A stretch of 63,425 bases of DNA from an uncultured Actinomycetes bacterium (lineage in GTDB: Bacteria > Actinomycetota > Actinomycetes > Nanopelagicales > Nanopelagicaceae): assembly GCA_903834515.1 (NCBI GenBank), contig CAILJM010000016.1, positions 1 to 63,425 on the forward strand. The letters run 5' to 3'. A model generated the notes under the pieces. That model did not search any database. It had not been told where the DNA came from and saw only the letters and a program-made list of their open reading frames with translations. Each line of letters begins with the position of its first letter. Position 1 is the stretch's first letter. The position numbers were made by a program, and so were the translations under genes. Shown piece after piece: positions 1 to 8,519 of the stretch.

Positions 1-2
1 TC

Positions 3-683
3 CCTGAAGCAGAGAAGAGCGAAGTTGCCCAAACTCTCAGCAATATGGTGATTGCAGATGAAGGAAAGATCACGACTGGATTCTTAGGAACTCCTCTTAT
101 CCTGCATGCACTCTCGAAGAATGGCCACTTCCAAGCGGCCTACACAATGTTAATGCGCCGCAAAGTTCGTTCTTGGCTTTATCAAGTAGATCAAAAGGCC
201 ACAACAATTTGGGAACGTTGGGATGCCATTAAGGAAGATGGCAGCATTCATAAGGGCGAGATGGCTACAAGTACTGAAGAACAGCCAGATGCTTCAATGA
301 TTTCGTTCAACCACTATGCCTACGGTGCAGTGATCGATTGGGTTTATCGAAATGTGGCAGGAATCGCGCCAGTAAAGAGCAGCCCGGGCTACCGCGAAAT
401 CGTATTTGCGCCACGCCCAGCCACTGGCTTCACCTTTGCAAGTGCGCAGATTGAGACGCCTTACGGCAAAGCAGCGATTGATTGGGCGGTGGATAACGAT
501 CTCCACCTATCTGCAACGATTGTTGTTCCCTTTGGATCAATCGCAACTCTTGATCTTCCAGTGAGCTCACATTCAGCTATTTACCTCAACGGTGAAATCG
601 TGAAGAATGGCGCAAGAGTCAATTACGGCACGTACACCGTACGAGTCCTTAACCCAGAGAGAGTTGAGTACGCGCAAGCATGA
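3..683 (+). CDS. alpha-L-rhamnosidase (GH78), C-terminal part
   Basis: The frame is open to the left window edge, so only about the last 226 residues are seen; the first internal ATG is at 45 but is not the real start. The visible part is the end of the six-hairpin barrel and the C-terminal beta domain of bacterial GH78 enzymes: the TTIWERWD motif, the HYAYGAVIDWVYR helix and the GIAPVKSSPGYREIVFAPRP strand region are typical. These enzymes release terminal alpha-L-rhamnose from plant and algal glycans. The stop overlaps the start of the GH3 gene by four bases (ATGA), so the two are co-translated. The catalytic residues lie mostly upstream of the window and cannot be checked. Confidence 0.85.
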   Translation, partial: PEAEKSEVAQTLSNMVIADEGKITTGFLGTPLILHALSKNGHFQAAYTMLMRRKVRSWLYQVDQKATTIWERWDAIKEDGSIHKGEMATSTEEQPDASMISFNHYAYGAVIDWVYRNVAGIAPVKSSPGYREIVFAPRPATGFTFASAQIETPYGKAAIDWAVDNDLHLSATIVVPFGSIATLDLPVSSHSAIYLNGEIVKNGARVNYGTYTVRVLNPERVEYAQA

Positions 684-3064
684 ATTACAGAGAGTTAGTT
701 GCGAAGTTAACGCTAGAGGAGAAGGTCTCGCTCGTATCAGGTGAAGATTTCTGGAGCACTGTCGCTCTTCCTTCGATCGGACTACGGAAGATGGTTGTCT
801 CCGATGGACCTTCTGGTGTTCGTGGCGCTCTCTGGGATGAACGTAGCCCTTCCCTCTCACTTCCATCAGCTAGCTCAGTTGCTTCAACGTGGAATGTAGA
901 GACCCTTGGTCTCGTCGGCCAACTTATGGCCTTCGAAGCCAGACGCAAAGGTGTTGATGTAGTTCTCGGACCAACAATCAATCTTCATCGATCACCATTG
1001 GGCGGTCGCCACTTCGAGTGCTACTCAGAAGATCCAATCCTAAGTGGAAGGCTGGCTGGAGCTTTTGTGGCCTCGCTCCAACATGAAGGCGTTGGCGGCA
1101 CTCTCAAGCATTACGTTGCAAATGATTCAGAGAATGAACGCTTCACACTTGATGTGAAGGTAAGTGAGAAGACTCTCCACGAGATGTATCTGCGACCATT
1201 TGAGATTGCAGTGTATGAGGCGAATCCGTGGCTTGTGATGTCCTCTTATAACTCGGTCCATGGCACAACCATGTCTGAGAACCCTCTTTTACGTGAGCCC
1301 CTCAAAGGTGAATGGAATTGGGATGGTGTAGTTGTCTCGGATTGGACTGCGGTGCGCAGCGTTGTGGAAGCAGGTAATGGCGGAACTGATTTGGAGATGC
1401 CAGGCGGCCCACGAAAGTTCTGGGGTCAGCCATTAGCTGATGCAGTGAAGAGCGGAGAAGTTTCGCAAGAGGCCCTCGATGAGAAGGTTGAACGCATGCT
1501 ACGTCTTGCCCAACGGGTTGGAGCGCTAGGTGGCGAGGCGAAGGCGAACAAGCAGTTCACCCAAAGTGAAATCGATGCGGCAGCACGCGCGATTTCTGCC
1601 GAAGGAACTGTTCTTGTGAAAAATGAGGGCGCACTTCCCATTAAGCCTGATCTCAAGATCAGCGTCTTTGGTGGCCATGCACTCTTTGGTCGCGAACAAG
1701 GTGGCGGAAGCGCAACGGTTATGCCAGCCAAGGTGGTCTCACCACTTGAGGGTCTTCGCGCGCATAACGATCTCGCCTTTGAATACGGGCCCGAGAGTGA
1801 TGATCGCATTATCTTCTTTACCGGTGATGAAGTTCGGGTGCCTGGAACAGATACGCCTGGACTCACGCTTGAGATTATTGGCGAGAATGATGAAATCCTC
1901 CTCACCGAGCACCGCACCTCGGGCCGACTCGTTTCGATGGATATCGGAATGGCGTTACGCACAAAACGAGTTGTCTACACAACTGACTTCATTCCAGAGT
2001 ACTCCGGTAAGTACCGCATAGGTATGGCGACGGCTGGAAGAGTCGAATACCAGGTCATCGGCGGCGAACTCTTCACGGGTGAGATCACCCTTCAGACAAG
2101 TGATTTTGCTGAATACATTTTAAATCCACCAGATCATAAATCTGAGATCGAGGTAAAGGCAGGGGAGCGTGTACCGCTTCGTTTCACCTTCTATCCCGAA
2201 GATTTAAAGATTCCAACTCTCTCAGTAGGTGTTGGATATAAAGTTCCCGTGAAGCCGGTAGAAGTTGCCCTTGCAGATTCTGCTGCGCTCGCTGCACAGT
2301 CAGATGTCTCCATCGTCTTCGTTGGTACTAACTCGGCGATCGAGAGTGAAGGTTACGATCGCACAAGTTTGAGACTGCCAGATGGGCAAGATCAACTCGT
2401 GGAAGCAGTCGCTACCGCCTCGAAGAAGACAATTGTTGTGATCAACGCTGGATCACCGGTAGAGATGCCATGGTTTGAGAAGGTAGATGCAGTGCTCATC
2501 TCTTGGTTCCCAGGCCAGCAGATGGGTAACGCTATTGCCGACATTATTTTTGGAGTTGTTGAACCCGGCGGTCGTCTTCCAACGACCTGGCCCGTGCTGA
2601 TGAGTGATCTGCCAGTTTCAAATACCAATCCAACTAACGGAACTTTGGAATATTCCGAAGGCATTTATATTGGATATCGCGCCTGGCATAAGAGTGGCAA
2701 GAAGCCGCGCTTGCCATTTGGTTCAGGATTTGGATACACGAGCTTTGAGGCGACGCTGGATAGCGCATCAGAAACTCATTCAACGGTAAAGGTGAGTAAC
2801 ACCGGCGATCGAACCGGATCGCATGTTCTTCAAATATATGCGGCGCCTACTTCAGCAAAGATCGAAGATCGTAAACTCATTGGTTTTGCAAAGGTCAAAC
2901 TAGAGCCAGGTGCATCCACGACGGTTGATATCACTTACCCTCATCATGTCTTTGACGAATGGATCAATGGATGGTCGACAGTCTCAGGTGAGTGGCAAAT
3001 AACCTTGGCAAACAATGCATTTGATGCAGGTCAATCACAGGTTATATCGATCTCCAAAAACTAG
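680..3064 (+). CDS. beta-glucosidase-type glycoside hydrolase, GH3
   Basis: A 794-residue GH3 enzyme that removes terminal beta-linked glucose or a related sugar from oligosaccharides. The N-terminal barrel carries the KHYVANDSE motif and the nucleophile in VVVSDWTAV (Asp221). The second alpha/beta domain begins near residue 300 and is interrupted by a beta-rich insert at about 375-490 that looks like the PA14-type insert of some GH3 beta-glucosidases. A fibronectin-III-like tail ends the protein. No signal peptide is visible, so it should act in the cytoplasm on imported glycosides. It starts inside the stop of the rhamnosidase gene, and its last 23 bases overlap the tail of a hydrolase gene on the other strand. 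Exact specificity (glucoside, xyloside, galactoside) cannot be read from sequence alone. Confidence 0.93.
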   Translation: MNYRELVAKLTLEEKVSLVSGEDFWSTVALPSIGLRKMVVSDGPSGVRGALWDERSPSLSLPSASSVASTWNVETLGLVGQLMAFEARRKGVDVVLGPTINLHRSPLGGRHFECYSEDPILSGRLAGAFVASLQHEGVGGTLKHYVANDSENERFTLDVKVSEKTLHEMYLRPFEIAVYEANPWLVMSSYNSVHGTTMSENPLLREPLKGEWNWDGVVVSDWTAVRSVVEAGNGGTDLEMPGGPRKFWGQPLADAVKSGEVSQEALDEKVERMLRLAQRVGALGGEAKANKQFTQSEIDAAARAISAEGTVLVKNEGALPIKPDLKISVFGGHALFGREQGGGSATVMPAKVVSPLEGLRAHNDLAFEYGPESDDRIIFFTGDEVRVPGTDTPGLTLEIIGENDEILLTEHRTSGRLVSMDIGMALRTKRVVYTTDFIPEYSGKYRIGMATAGRVEYQVIGGELFTGEITLQTSDFAEYILNPPDHKSEIEVKAGERVPLRFTFYPEDLKIPTLSVGVGYKVPVKPVEVALADSAALAAQSDVSIVFVGTNSAIESEGYDRTSLRLPDGQDQLVEAVATASKKTIVVINAGSPVEMPWFEKVDAVLISWFPGQQMGNAIADIIFGVVEPGGRLPTTWPVLMSDLPVSNTNPTNGTLEYSEGIYIGYRAWHKSGKKPRLPFGSGFGYTSFEATLDSASETHSTVKVSNTGDRTGSHVLQIYAAPTSAKIEDRKLIGFAKVKLEPGASTTVDITYPHHVFDEWINGWSTVSGEWQITLANNAFDAGQSQVISISKN

Positions 3065-3833
3065 CGAGAGCATCGGCATTGAGCTGCGGATTATCCTCAT
3101 TGGGGCAATGTCCGCAGCCTGGAAGAACTGTTAATTGAGCGCTCAAGTCCTTTGCCATCTGATTTTGTAACACAAGTGGCCAGGCGTCGTCGTTTTCACC
3201 ATAGATAACATGTGCAGGTATTCCAAGTTTTGCTATCTCTGATATCAAAGTGGGCTGGTTATTGAGATGATCTCTGTAAGTCGCGGTTGAGATGCCATCA
3301 CTTGCAATCCAGCGACGCTTATGAATCTCATACCTTGGGTGGTTTTTTCGCTCTTCATCAAAGTGCTCAAACCAAATCGATTCCATGCTCTGCGTCAAAA
3401 GATTATCAAAGGCGGGCGGGCGAATCCAATCTGCTTGCCCACCAGGACCAGAGCACATGAGTGTCATCGACCTCCACAAATCTGGAGCTTGGATAACTGC
3501 TTGCTGAACAATTAGTCCCCCGAATGAATGGCCGAGAATATGCGCATTCTTAAAGCCAAAGTGGTGCGCAAGTTCGACAACATCTTTACCAAGTGATTCC
3601 ATAGCGTAAGCATCAGAGCGTTTGCTATGCGCGGATTCATATTGTCCTCGGTTATCAAAGGTAAGGACTCGATACCCACCCTTCCCTAAGAGTTCAGCCA
3701 CTTCCGTAAAATCTTCTTTGCTCCCTGTAAAGCCGTGAACTAGAAGTACATCAGCGATGGGTGTAGTTGGTTCAAAGAGGACTGTCGCAAGATTCTCACC
3801 TTGGATTGCAGTATTGACGGCAGTAATCTTCAC
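3042..3833 (-). CDS. alpha/beta hydrolase
   Basis: A 263-residue single-domain alpha/beta-hydrolase. The oxyanion region reads VHGFTGS, the nucleophile elbow is GHSFGG (Ser103), and a C-terminal GCGHCPNEDNP supplies the catalytic His. The start is GTG at 3833, chosen because an AAAAGGAG ribosome binding site lies five bases upstream. It is the last gene of a minus-strand operon after the ThuA-like and Gfo/Idh genes, 11 bases behind the latter, so it may cleave an ester or C-C bond in the same sugar route. The substrate is unknown. Its 3' end overlaps the GH3 gene on the opposite strand by 23 bases. Confidence 0.85.
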   Translation of the reverse strand: MKITAVNTAIQGENLATVLFEPTTPIADVLLVHGFTGSKEDFTEVAELLGKGGYRVLTFDNRGQYESAHSKRSDAYAMESLGKDVVELAHHFGFKNAHILGHSFGGLIVQQAVIQAPDLWRSMTLMCSGPGGQADWIRPPAFDNLLTQSMESIWFEHFDEERKNHPRYEIHKRRWIASDGISTATYRDHLNNQPTLISEIAKLGIPAHVIYGENDDAWPLVLQNQMAKDLSAQLTVLPGCGHCPNEDNPQLNADALASFWRSI

Positions 3834-3844
3834 AAAAACTCCTT

Positions 3845-4933
3845 TTATACTTCAGCAGCGAGCGGAACAAGATCGATAGGAGCAACAGTACTTGTAATAC
3901 CTTTGCGGGTATCAGATTTCCCAGATTGAAGAATCGCTTCCATTACTTCAAGGACATGAAAACCTAAATCACCAGAGACTCGGTGCGGGCGATCCTCTGA
4001 AATTGCCTTCGCCATTTCAGATAGACCAAAGCCACGCCCAGCATCAAGATAACCAGCCTTCGCTTCTACCTCAAGCCACTCTTGCGCCTTTTCAGTATAA
4101 ATCGCGGTCTTTTCGCTAAATTGGTTGGGATCTGGCGCGGTAATAGTTCCTTCTGTTCCGTAGACCTCAATTGTTGGAAGACGAGATCCCCACGCTTCAA
4201 AGCTCACCATGATTGTGGATTGTGCACCGCTCTCGTGCGTCAAGATCGCAGATATGTGGGTATCAACTTCGACACGTATTGGAGTTTCGGCGAGATCACC
4301 AGTATGAACCTTTCGTGCTCTATTTGAACGGGTCGTGTTACCGATTACTGAAGTGATTGGACCGAGGAGAAATACGAGCGCAGTGAGGTAGTACGGACCC
4401 ATATCAAAGAGCGGACCTGCCCCGTCTAAGTAGTAGAACTGTGGGTTTGGATGCCAACGCTCATGACCTGGGGCGCTCCAGAAAGCGGATGCAGCAAAGG
4501 GTGTGCCGATAGCACCAGTTTCCAATAAGTATTTTGATGTTTGGATACCAGTGCCGAGAAAAGTATCGGGAGCACAGCCAATGCGAAGCCCCTTACTTTT
4601 TGCAAGTTCAATAATTGGAAGTGCTTCAGAGACGCTTAAGGCAAAAGGTTTTTCAAGGTAGACATGTTTCCCATTTTCAAGTGCCTTCTTATTGACGAGT
4701 GCGTGAGATTGAGGGAGCGTGAGATTGAGAATCACATCAATATCTGGATCGCCAAAGATTGAGTCACCAGCGAATGCCTTGACACCTTGTTCCGCAGCAA
4801 TTCTCTCCGCGCGAGCATGATCTAAATCAGCGATGCCAATAAGTTTTAGGTTGGGAAGTTTCGGGAGGTTTGTTAAATATTGACCACTGATATTTCCAAC
4901 ACCGACAATTCCAACACCTAGCGGCTTGCCCAT
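3845..4933 (-). CDS. Gfo/Idh/MocA-family oxidoreductase
   Basis: A 362-residue NAD(P)-dependent sugar oxidoreductase. The Rossmann fold opens with VGIVGVGNISGQY and is followed by the family's EKPFALS motif, whose Lys is the usual catalytic residue. The C-terminal alpha/beta sheet domain contains the GPLFDMGPYYL segment. Family members oxidise or reduce sugars and cyclitols, including glycosides at C3. The start overlaps the end of the upstream ThuA-like gene by 16 bases, so the two are translationally coupled. The pairing resembles ThuA/ThuB, in which a ThuA-fold protein and a Gfo/Idh enzyme act on trehalose or similar disaccharides through 3-keto forms. The exact substrate is not recognisable. 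Confidence 0.88.
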   Translation of the reverse strand: MGKPLGVGIVGVGNISGQYLTNLPKLPNLKLIGIADLDHARAERIAAEQGVKAFAGDSIFGDPDIDVILNLTLPQSHALVNKKALENGKHVYLEKPFALSVSEALPIIELAKSKGLRIGCAPDTFLGTGIQTSKYLLETGAIGTPFAASAFWSAPGHERWHPNPQFYYLDGAGPLFDMGPYYLTALVFLLGPITSVIGNTTRSNRARKVHTGDLAETPIRVEVDTHISAILTHESGAQSTIMVSFEAWGSRLPTIEVYGTEGTITAPDPNQFSEKTAIYTEKAQEWLEVEAKAGYLDAGRGFGLSEMAKAISEDRPHRVSGDLGFHVLEVMEAILQSGKSDTRKGITSTVAPIDLVPLAAEV

Positions 4934-5616
4934 AAGAGACCTCTCTCAATAATCGTTCGGACATTTGAATTAAGTACAATTTCAAGATTGTGCCCACACG
5001 TGATGACAAAGATCTTTCCTTTACCCCAATTACGAGTCCAAATTGCAGGTGAAGTAATCTCGCGATTCCAAGGATCCCACGGACGCACTGCTTGAGTAGT
5101 CGTGGCAAGCACATCGTCATAACTGTCGTGGAGCACCCAGTACTGCTCGGTTGTTAACTCAAAATCATTGATTCCTGCGGTTATTTCGTGGGTTTTCCCT
5201 AGTTCGGTCATATTAATCATGTGCGGAACATAGTTATCGGATTGTTCGCCGATCCGTTCTTCCGGTGCCTTCCCAGGGTGATTAGCAAATTGGCCACCAA
5301 GCATTTGAAGATAATCAGATGTGTTGCGATAAGAGTCAGCGATCCCGCCATGCCACCCGCCAAATCCAGCTCCGTTGATAATCGCCTCTTGAAGCCCTAA
5401 AAACTCTTCTTTTTCGATGGTATTCATGGTGTTGGTCTGTTGGATGAGATCAACAGAGGCCATGTAAGTGGCGTCGGCATAGATTGCTGGTGATTCCTCA
5501 ACTCTCACCTCGTATCCGTTCGCCTCTAAAAATGGGATAAAAACTTCAGTTGTCTCGATCGGTTGATGGCCATCCCAACCGCCACGCACAATGAGAGCTC
5601 TCTTTATTGATGTCAT
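4918..5616 (-). CDS. ThuA-like domain protein (trehalose utilisation family)
   Basis: A 232-residue protein of the ThuA fold (glutamine-amidotransferase-like). It begins KRALIVRGGWDGHQP, has the GFGGWHGGIADSYR centre and ends with GKIFVITCGHN, all typical of the family. ThuA proteins take part in disaccharide catabolism through keto-sugar intermediates. It is the first gene of a three-gene minus-strand operon with the Gfo/Idh enzyme and a hydrolase. A clear paralogue of identical length lies at 27955-28653. The gene is divergent from an MFS carrier with only 53 bases between starts, so the two may share regulation. Confidence 0.88.
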   Translation of the reverse strand: MTSIKRALIVRGGWDGHQPIETTEVFIPFLEANGYEVRVEESPAIYADATYMASVDLIQQTNTMNTIEKEEFLGLQEAIINGAGFGGWHGGIADSYRNTSDYLQMLGGQFANHPGKAPEERIGEQSDNYVPHMINMTELGKTHEITAGINDFELTTEQYWVLHDSYDDVLATTTQAVRPWDPWNREITSPAIWTRNWGKGKIFVITCGHNLEIVLNSNVRTIIERGLLWASR

Positions 5617-5634
5617 TGCGCGAGTATTAACTAG

Positions 5635-5662
5635 TTACAGATCACTTACAAGGCTTTAGACT
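5635..5662 (+). promoter_or_regulatory. promoter of the MFS carrier gene, probably leaderless
   Basis: A TTACAG box (5635-5640) and a TAGACT box (5657-5662) are separated by 16 bases. Seven bases separate the -10 from the ATG at 5670, so transcription would begin at or next to the start codon. No Shine-Dalgarno sequence is present. The same -10-to-start geometry recurs at other genes in this window. Confidence 0.5.
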
Positions 5663-5669
5663 GTTCTGT

Positions 5670-6869
5670 ATGCAGCCATCAGCCCAATCGTTGAACAGAG
5701 CAAAATGGGCGATTCGATCGACCTTCTTCTTTCTCGGTATGTCCGTCTCTGTCGCAACAGCAAGAATGGCTGAGATCAAAGGTCATACACATTCAAGTGA
5801 TTCAGCATTTGGTCTAGCGGTATTGATCGGTAATGCCGGCATCATGGTGGGTAACTATTTCGGGGGTTTTGCAGTTCATCGCTTCGGAAGTCGAACCGTA
5901 ATTCGGAGTGCAATATTCGGGATCGCTTTCTCTCAGATCGGCTACGGTTATGCGACCCACCTCTGGCAGATTTCGGCGATCGCCTTTACCGCAGGAGCTT
6001 TTGGAGCTTTCTCAAATGTCGGCGTCAATATGCAGGGTGGAATGGTCGAATCCGGAATCGGTCGCTCGCTCATGCCAAGCTTCCATGGCTCGTGGACACT
6101 AGGTGCCTTTTCAGCCTCACTCCTATCTTCCTTCATCACTCCACACCTCTCACTTCTTTCACACCTCTTTATTAACTGTCTTCTGACTTTCACATGCGTC
6201 TCGTTAGCCGCCCTCTCGCTCTTGCCCTCTGCAGTCGATCACCGGGTCTTAGCCGAACCCCAAAATTCAGGCGATAGCTCCTTTAAATCTGCGCTGACCA
6301 ACCCGGCCGTATTGCTTCTGGCCTTCGCGGCTGCTCTTGGCATGATCGCCGAGTCATCTGTGGGGGAATGGTCATCGATTGTGCTCCATGAGAAGTACCA
6401 CTTAAGTATTTCAGCGGCAGCTCTTGGCTTTACCCTCTTCGCCCTAGGCCAGATCATCGGTCGATTCACGGTGGGGGTTCGAATTGATCGCCTTGGAATA
6501 GGAAAAGTCCTCCGAATTGGAGGGTTAGTAGGCGGGGTTCTCTACATCTTCGGCCCACTCTCGGTGCGCTCGCTTCACCTTCACTCCTCTTCGGCGATCT
6601 TGGCTTTAATGACGGGGCTCTACTTCCTCATTGGCCTATGTGTCGCCCCTATGCCTCCAGCCTTTGCGATCCTGACCTACAGAATCCCTAACATCTCATC
6701 CGCTCGGGCGCTCTCCCAAATGCAGATTATCGGGGCGCTCATCTTCATGGTTGGGCGATTAATCGTCTCTGGAGTCACCAAATTAGTGGGGCTCGAAATT
6801 GCGCTATTAGTACCGGCCTTCGCCCTCTTTGCCACCGGACTCCTGGCTTCACAATTAGTTGAAAAGTAA
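5670..6869 (+). CDS. MFS transporter
   Basis: A 399-residue major facilitator with about twelve hydrophobic segments. The short cytosolic loop after the second helix contains HRFGSRTVIR, the usual charged MFS loop. It resembles the sugar-type MFS group that includes YbjJ and fucose permease relatives. A second carrier of the same size and type lies at 45592-46779 at the end of the arabinose operon. It is divergent from the ThuA operon, which suggests import or export of a substrate of that pathway. Substrate and direction cannot be told from sequence. The ATG at 5670 is supported by a -10 box just upstream. Confidence 0.85.
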   Translation: MQPSAQSLNRAKWAIRSTFFFLGMSVSVATARMAEIKGHTHSSDSAFGLAVLIGNAGIMVGNYFGGFAVHRFGSRTVIRSAIFGIAFSQIGYGYATHLWQISAIAFTAGAFGAFSNVGVNMQGGMVESGIGRSLMPSFHGSWTLGAFSASLLSSFITPHLSLLSHLFINCLLTFTCVSLAALSLLPSAVDHRVLAEPQNSGDSSFKSALTNPAVLLLAFAAALGMIAESSVGEWSSIVLHEKYHLSISAAALGFTLFALGQIIGRFTVGVRIDRLGIGKVLRIGGLVGGVLYIFGPLSVRSLHLHSSSAILALMTGLYFLIGLCVAPMPPAFAILTYRIPNISSARALSQMQIIGALIFMVGRLIVSGVTKLVGLEIALLVPAFALFATGLLASQLVEK

Positions 6870-6924
6870 AGTTGAACTACCTTTCATAACATTCTTATAA
6901 CGATAAACCCGATCTCTTTAATAA

Positions 6925-6938
6925 CAATATCGTTATTG
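6925..6938. promoter_or_regulatory. LacI-type operator candidate upstream of the first binding-protein gene
   Basis: The sequence CAATA-TCGT-TATTG is a perfect five-base inverted repeat around a TCGT/ACGA core, the layout of LacI-family operators. A weaker relative with an ACGA core lies at 6895-6908. Both sit in the 198-base gap before the binding-protein gene, which holds no gene. The core matches the first operator of the arabinose operon at 34707, but the arms differ, so a different LacI regulator is likely. No strong promoter boxes could be assigned with confidence in this gap. Confidence 0.45.
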
Positions 6939-7067
6939 ATTTTGAGCGTATTTTTTCGATCAAAACCTATATTTATCGGACAAATCCTGACAGACTCTCG
7001 CTAACTCTTCTGGGACATATTCTGTTTCAGGATCAGTGAAACCGATTGAACTAGCGAAAGGCTTTCA

Positions 7068-8411
7068 ATGACATCGAAGAAAAAGCGCGGAGTTGTCGTC
7101 GCTGTAGTAAGCACACTTGTTGCTTCTACCGCGATTCTTGGCATCTCTTCACAGCAAGCGCAAGCTGCAGCAACTAACGCTGCAGTTGCAAAGGCACTTA
7201 ACACACCAACAACTCTTACATTCTGGAGCTGGTTGCCAGGTCAGCAGAACGAAGTTAATTTGTTCATGGCAACATATCCAAAGATCAAGGTTAAGCTTGT
7301 TAACGTAGGTTCCGGCGGAACTGAATACAACAAGATCAAGGCAGGCCTCGCTGCTAAGTCTGGTCTTCCAGACGTTGCACAGGTTGAGTTCCAGTACCTT
7401 CCAACATTCAAGGTTCTTGGCGGACTCGCTAACATCAAGCCTTATGTAGCTTCTGATTTCCTTTCAAAGTTCCCACAGTGGATCTCTGATCAGGTTTCAG
7501 ATTCAAAGGGAATCTACGCAGTCCCACAGGATTCAGGTCCAATGGGTCTCCTCTACCGCTCAGATGTATTCACAAAGCTTGGTCTTGCAGCTCCAAAGAC
7601 ATGGGCAGAGTTCGCAACTGATGCAGCAAAGATTCACTCTGCAGATGCAAACCAGTACATCTCAAACATGGTGATGGACTCAGGAAACATGAACGGCCTC
7701 TACTGGCAGGCTGGCGCACGTCCATTCCACATGAACAGCGCTACTTCAATCAACATCAAGTTGAATGATTCAGCTACAAAGTCTGTTTCAAAGTTCTGGG
7801 GCGACCTCGTTGCTGCTGGAAACCTTCCTGTAGATCCATACTGGACATCTGACTGGAACGCAGCCTTCAACAAGGGCAAGTACCTCTCATGGCCAGCAGC
7901 TTCATGGGGTCTTGGAACTGTTACATCAGCAGCAGCTGACACTTCAGGTAACTGGCGTGCAGCACCACTTCCAACTTGGAGCAGCACACCTGTTTCAGGT
8001 TCATGGGGTGGATCAACTGTTGCTGTAATGTCAACATCAAAGAACCTTGCAGCAGCAGCAGCTCTTGCTGAGTTTGTTAACACAAACCCAACAGCAGCAT
8101 TTGCTCTTACACAGGCTCCAACATTTGACTTCCCAGTTATGAAGAGCGTTTTGACTTCAGCTGGATTCCTCGAGACCGCACCTGCTTTCTATGGCGGCCA
8201 GAAGGTCTACAAGTCTTATAGCGCTTACAACAACACTGTTGGTAAGAACTACGAGTGGAGCCCATTCCAGGATCAGGTTTACACACTCTGGACTAACGAT
8301 GTGCTCGATGCAATCCTTAAGAAGGGTGATGTCTCAGCTGCAGTAGATAAGTGGCAGGCAGATACCGTTAAGTACGCTAAGGATCAGGGTTACACAGTTA
8401 CAACTAAGTAA
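7068..8411 (+). CDS. sugar ABC transporter substrate-binding protein (family 1)
   Basis: A 447-residue extracellular solute-binding protein that captures an oligosaccharide for the permeases downstream. Residues 1-34 form a signal peptide: basic KKKR, hydrophobic core, then an AQAA cleavage region. There is no lipobox cysteine, so it should be released or held without a lipid anchor, which is unusual for a Gram-positive type envelope. The mature part has the LTFWSWLPGQ opening and the GLLYRSDVF and FWGDLV segments of MalE/UgpB-like proteins. AAAGG lies before the ATG. Codon choice is strongly skewed to GCA, ACA, TCA, CTT and AAG, consistent with very high expression. The neighbouring GH42 and LacZ genes suggest galactosides as ligand (inference). 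Confidence 0.92.
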   Translation: MTSKKKRGVVVAVVSTLVASTAILGISSQQAQAAATNAAVAKALNTPTTLTFWSWLPGQQNEVNLFMATYPKIKVKLVNVGSGGTEYNKIKAGLAAKSGLPDVAQVEFQYLPTFKVLGGLANIKPYVASDFLSKFPQWISDQVSDSKGIYAVPQDSGPMGLLYRSDVFTKLGLAAPKTWAEFATDAAKIHSADANQYISNMVMDSGNMNGLYWQAGARPFHMNSATSINIKLNDSATKSVSKFWGDLVAAGNLPVDPYWTSDWNAAFNKGKYLSWPAASWGLGTVTSAAADTSGNWRAAPLPTWSSTPVSGSWGGSTVAVMSTSKNLAAAAALAEFVNTNPTAAFALTQAPTFDFPVMKSVLTSAGFLETAPAFYGGQKVYKSYSAYNNTVGKNYEWSPFQDQVYTLWTNDVLDAILKKGDVSAAVDKWQADTVKYAKDQGYTVTTK

Positions 8412-8450
8412 TAACGAGCAATAACGAGCAATAACGAGTAATAACAAGTA
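8411..8450 (+). repeat. four 10-bp tandem repeats after the binding-protein stop
   Basis: Four 10-base units based on ATAACGAGCA (two exact, two with one or two changes) follow directly after the stop codon at 8409-8411. Each unit holds a TAA, and the 10-base period places stops in all three forward frames. The block precedes a long hairpin. Confidence 0.8.
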
Positions 8451-8455
8451 AGTAC

Positions 8456-8489
8456 GAGATAGAGAGGGCAATTCCGCCCTCTCTATCTC
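8456..8489 (+). terminator. strong hairpin between binding protein and permease genes
   Basis: A perfect 14-base stem with a six-base loop (arms 8456-8469 and 8476-8489, starting GAGATAG and ending CTATCTC). There is no T-run behind it, so it more likely slows 3' decay or gives partial termination, raising binding protein over permease, than stops transcription fully. The arabinose binding-protein gene has an equivalent hairpin at 36244-36277. Confidence 0.75.
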
Positions 8490-8519
8490 CACATACATCC
8501 CGATAATGAACTTTGTGAA

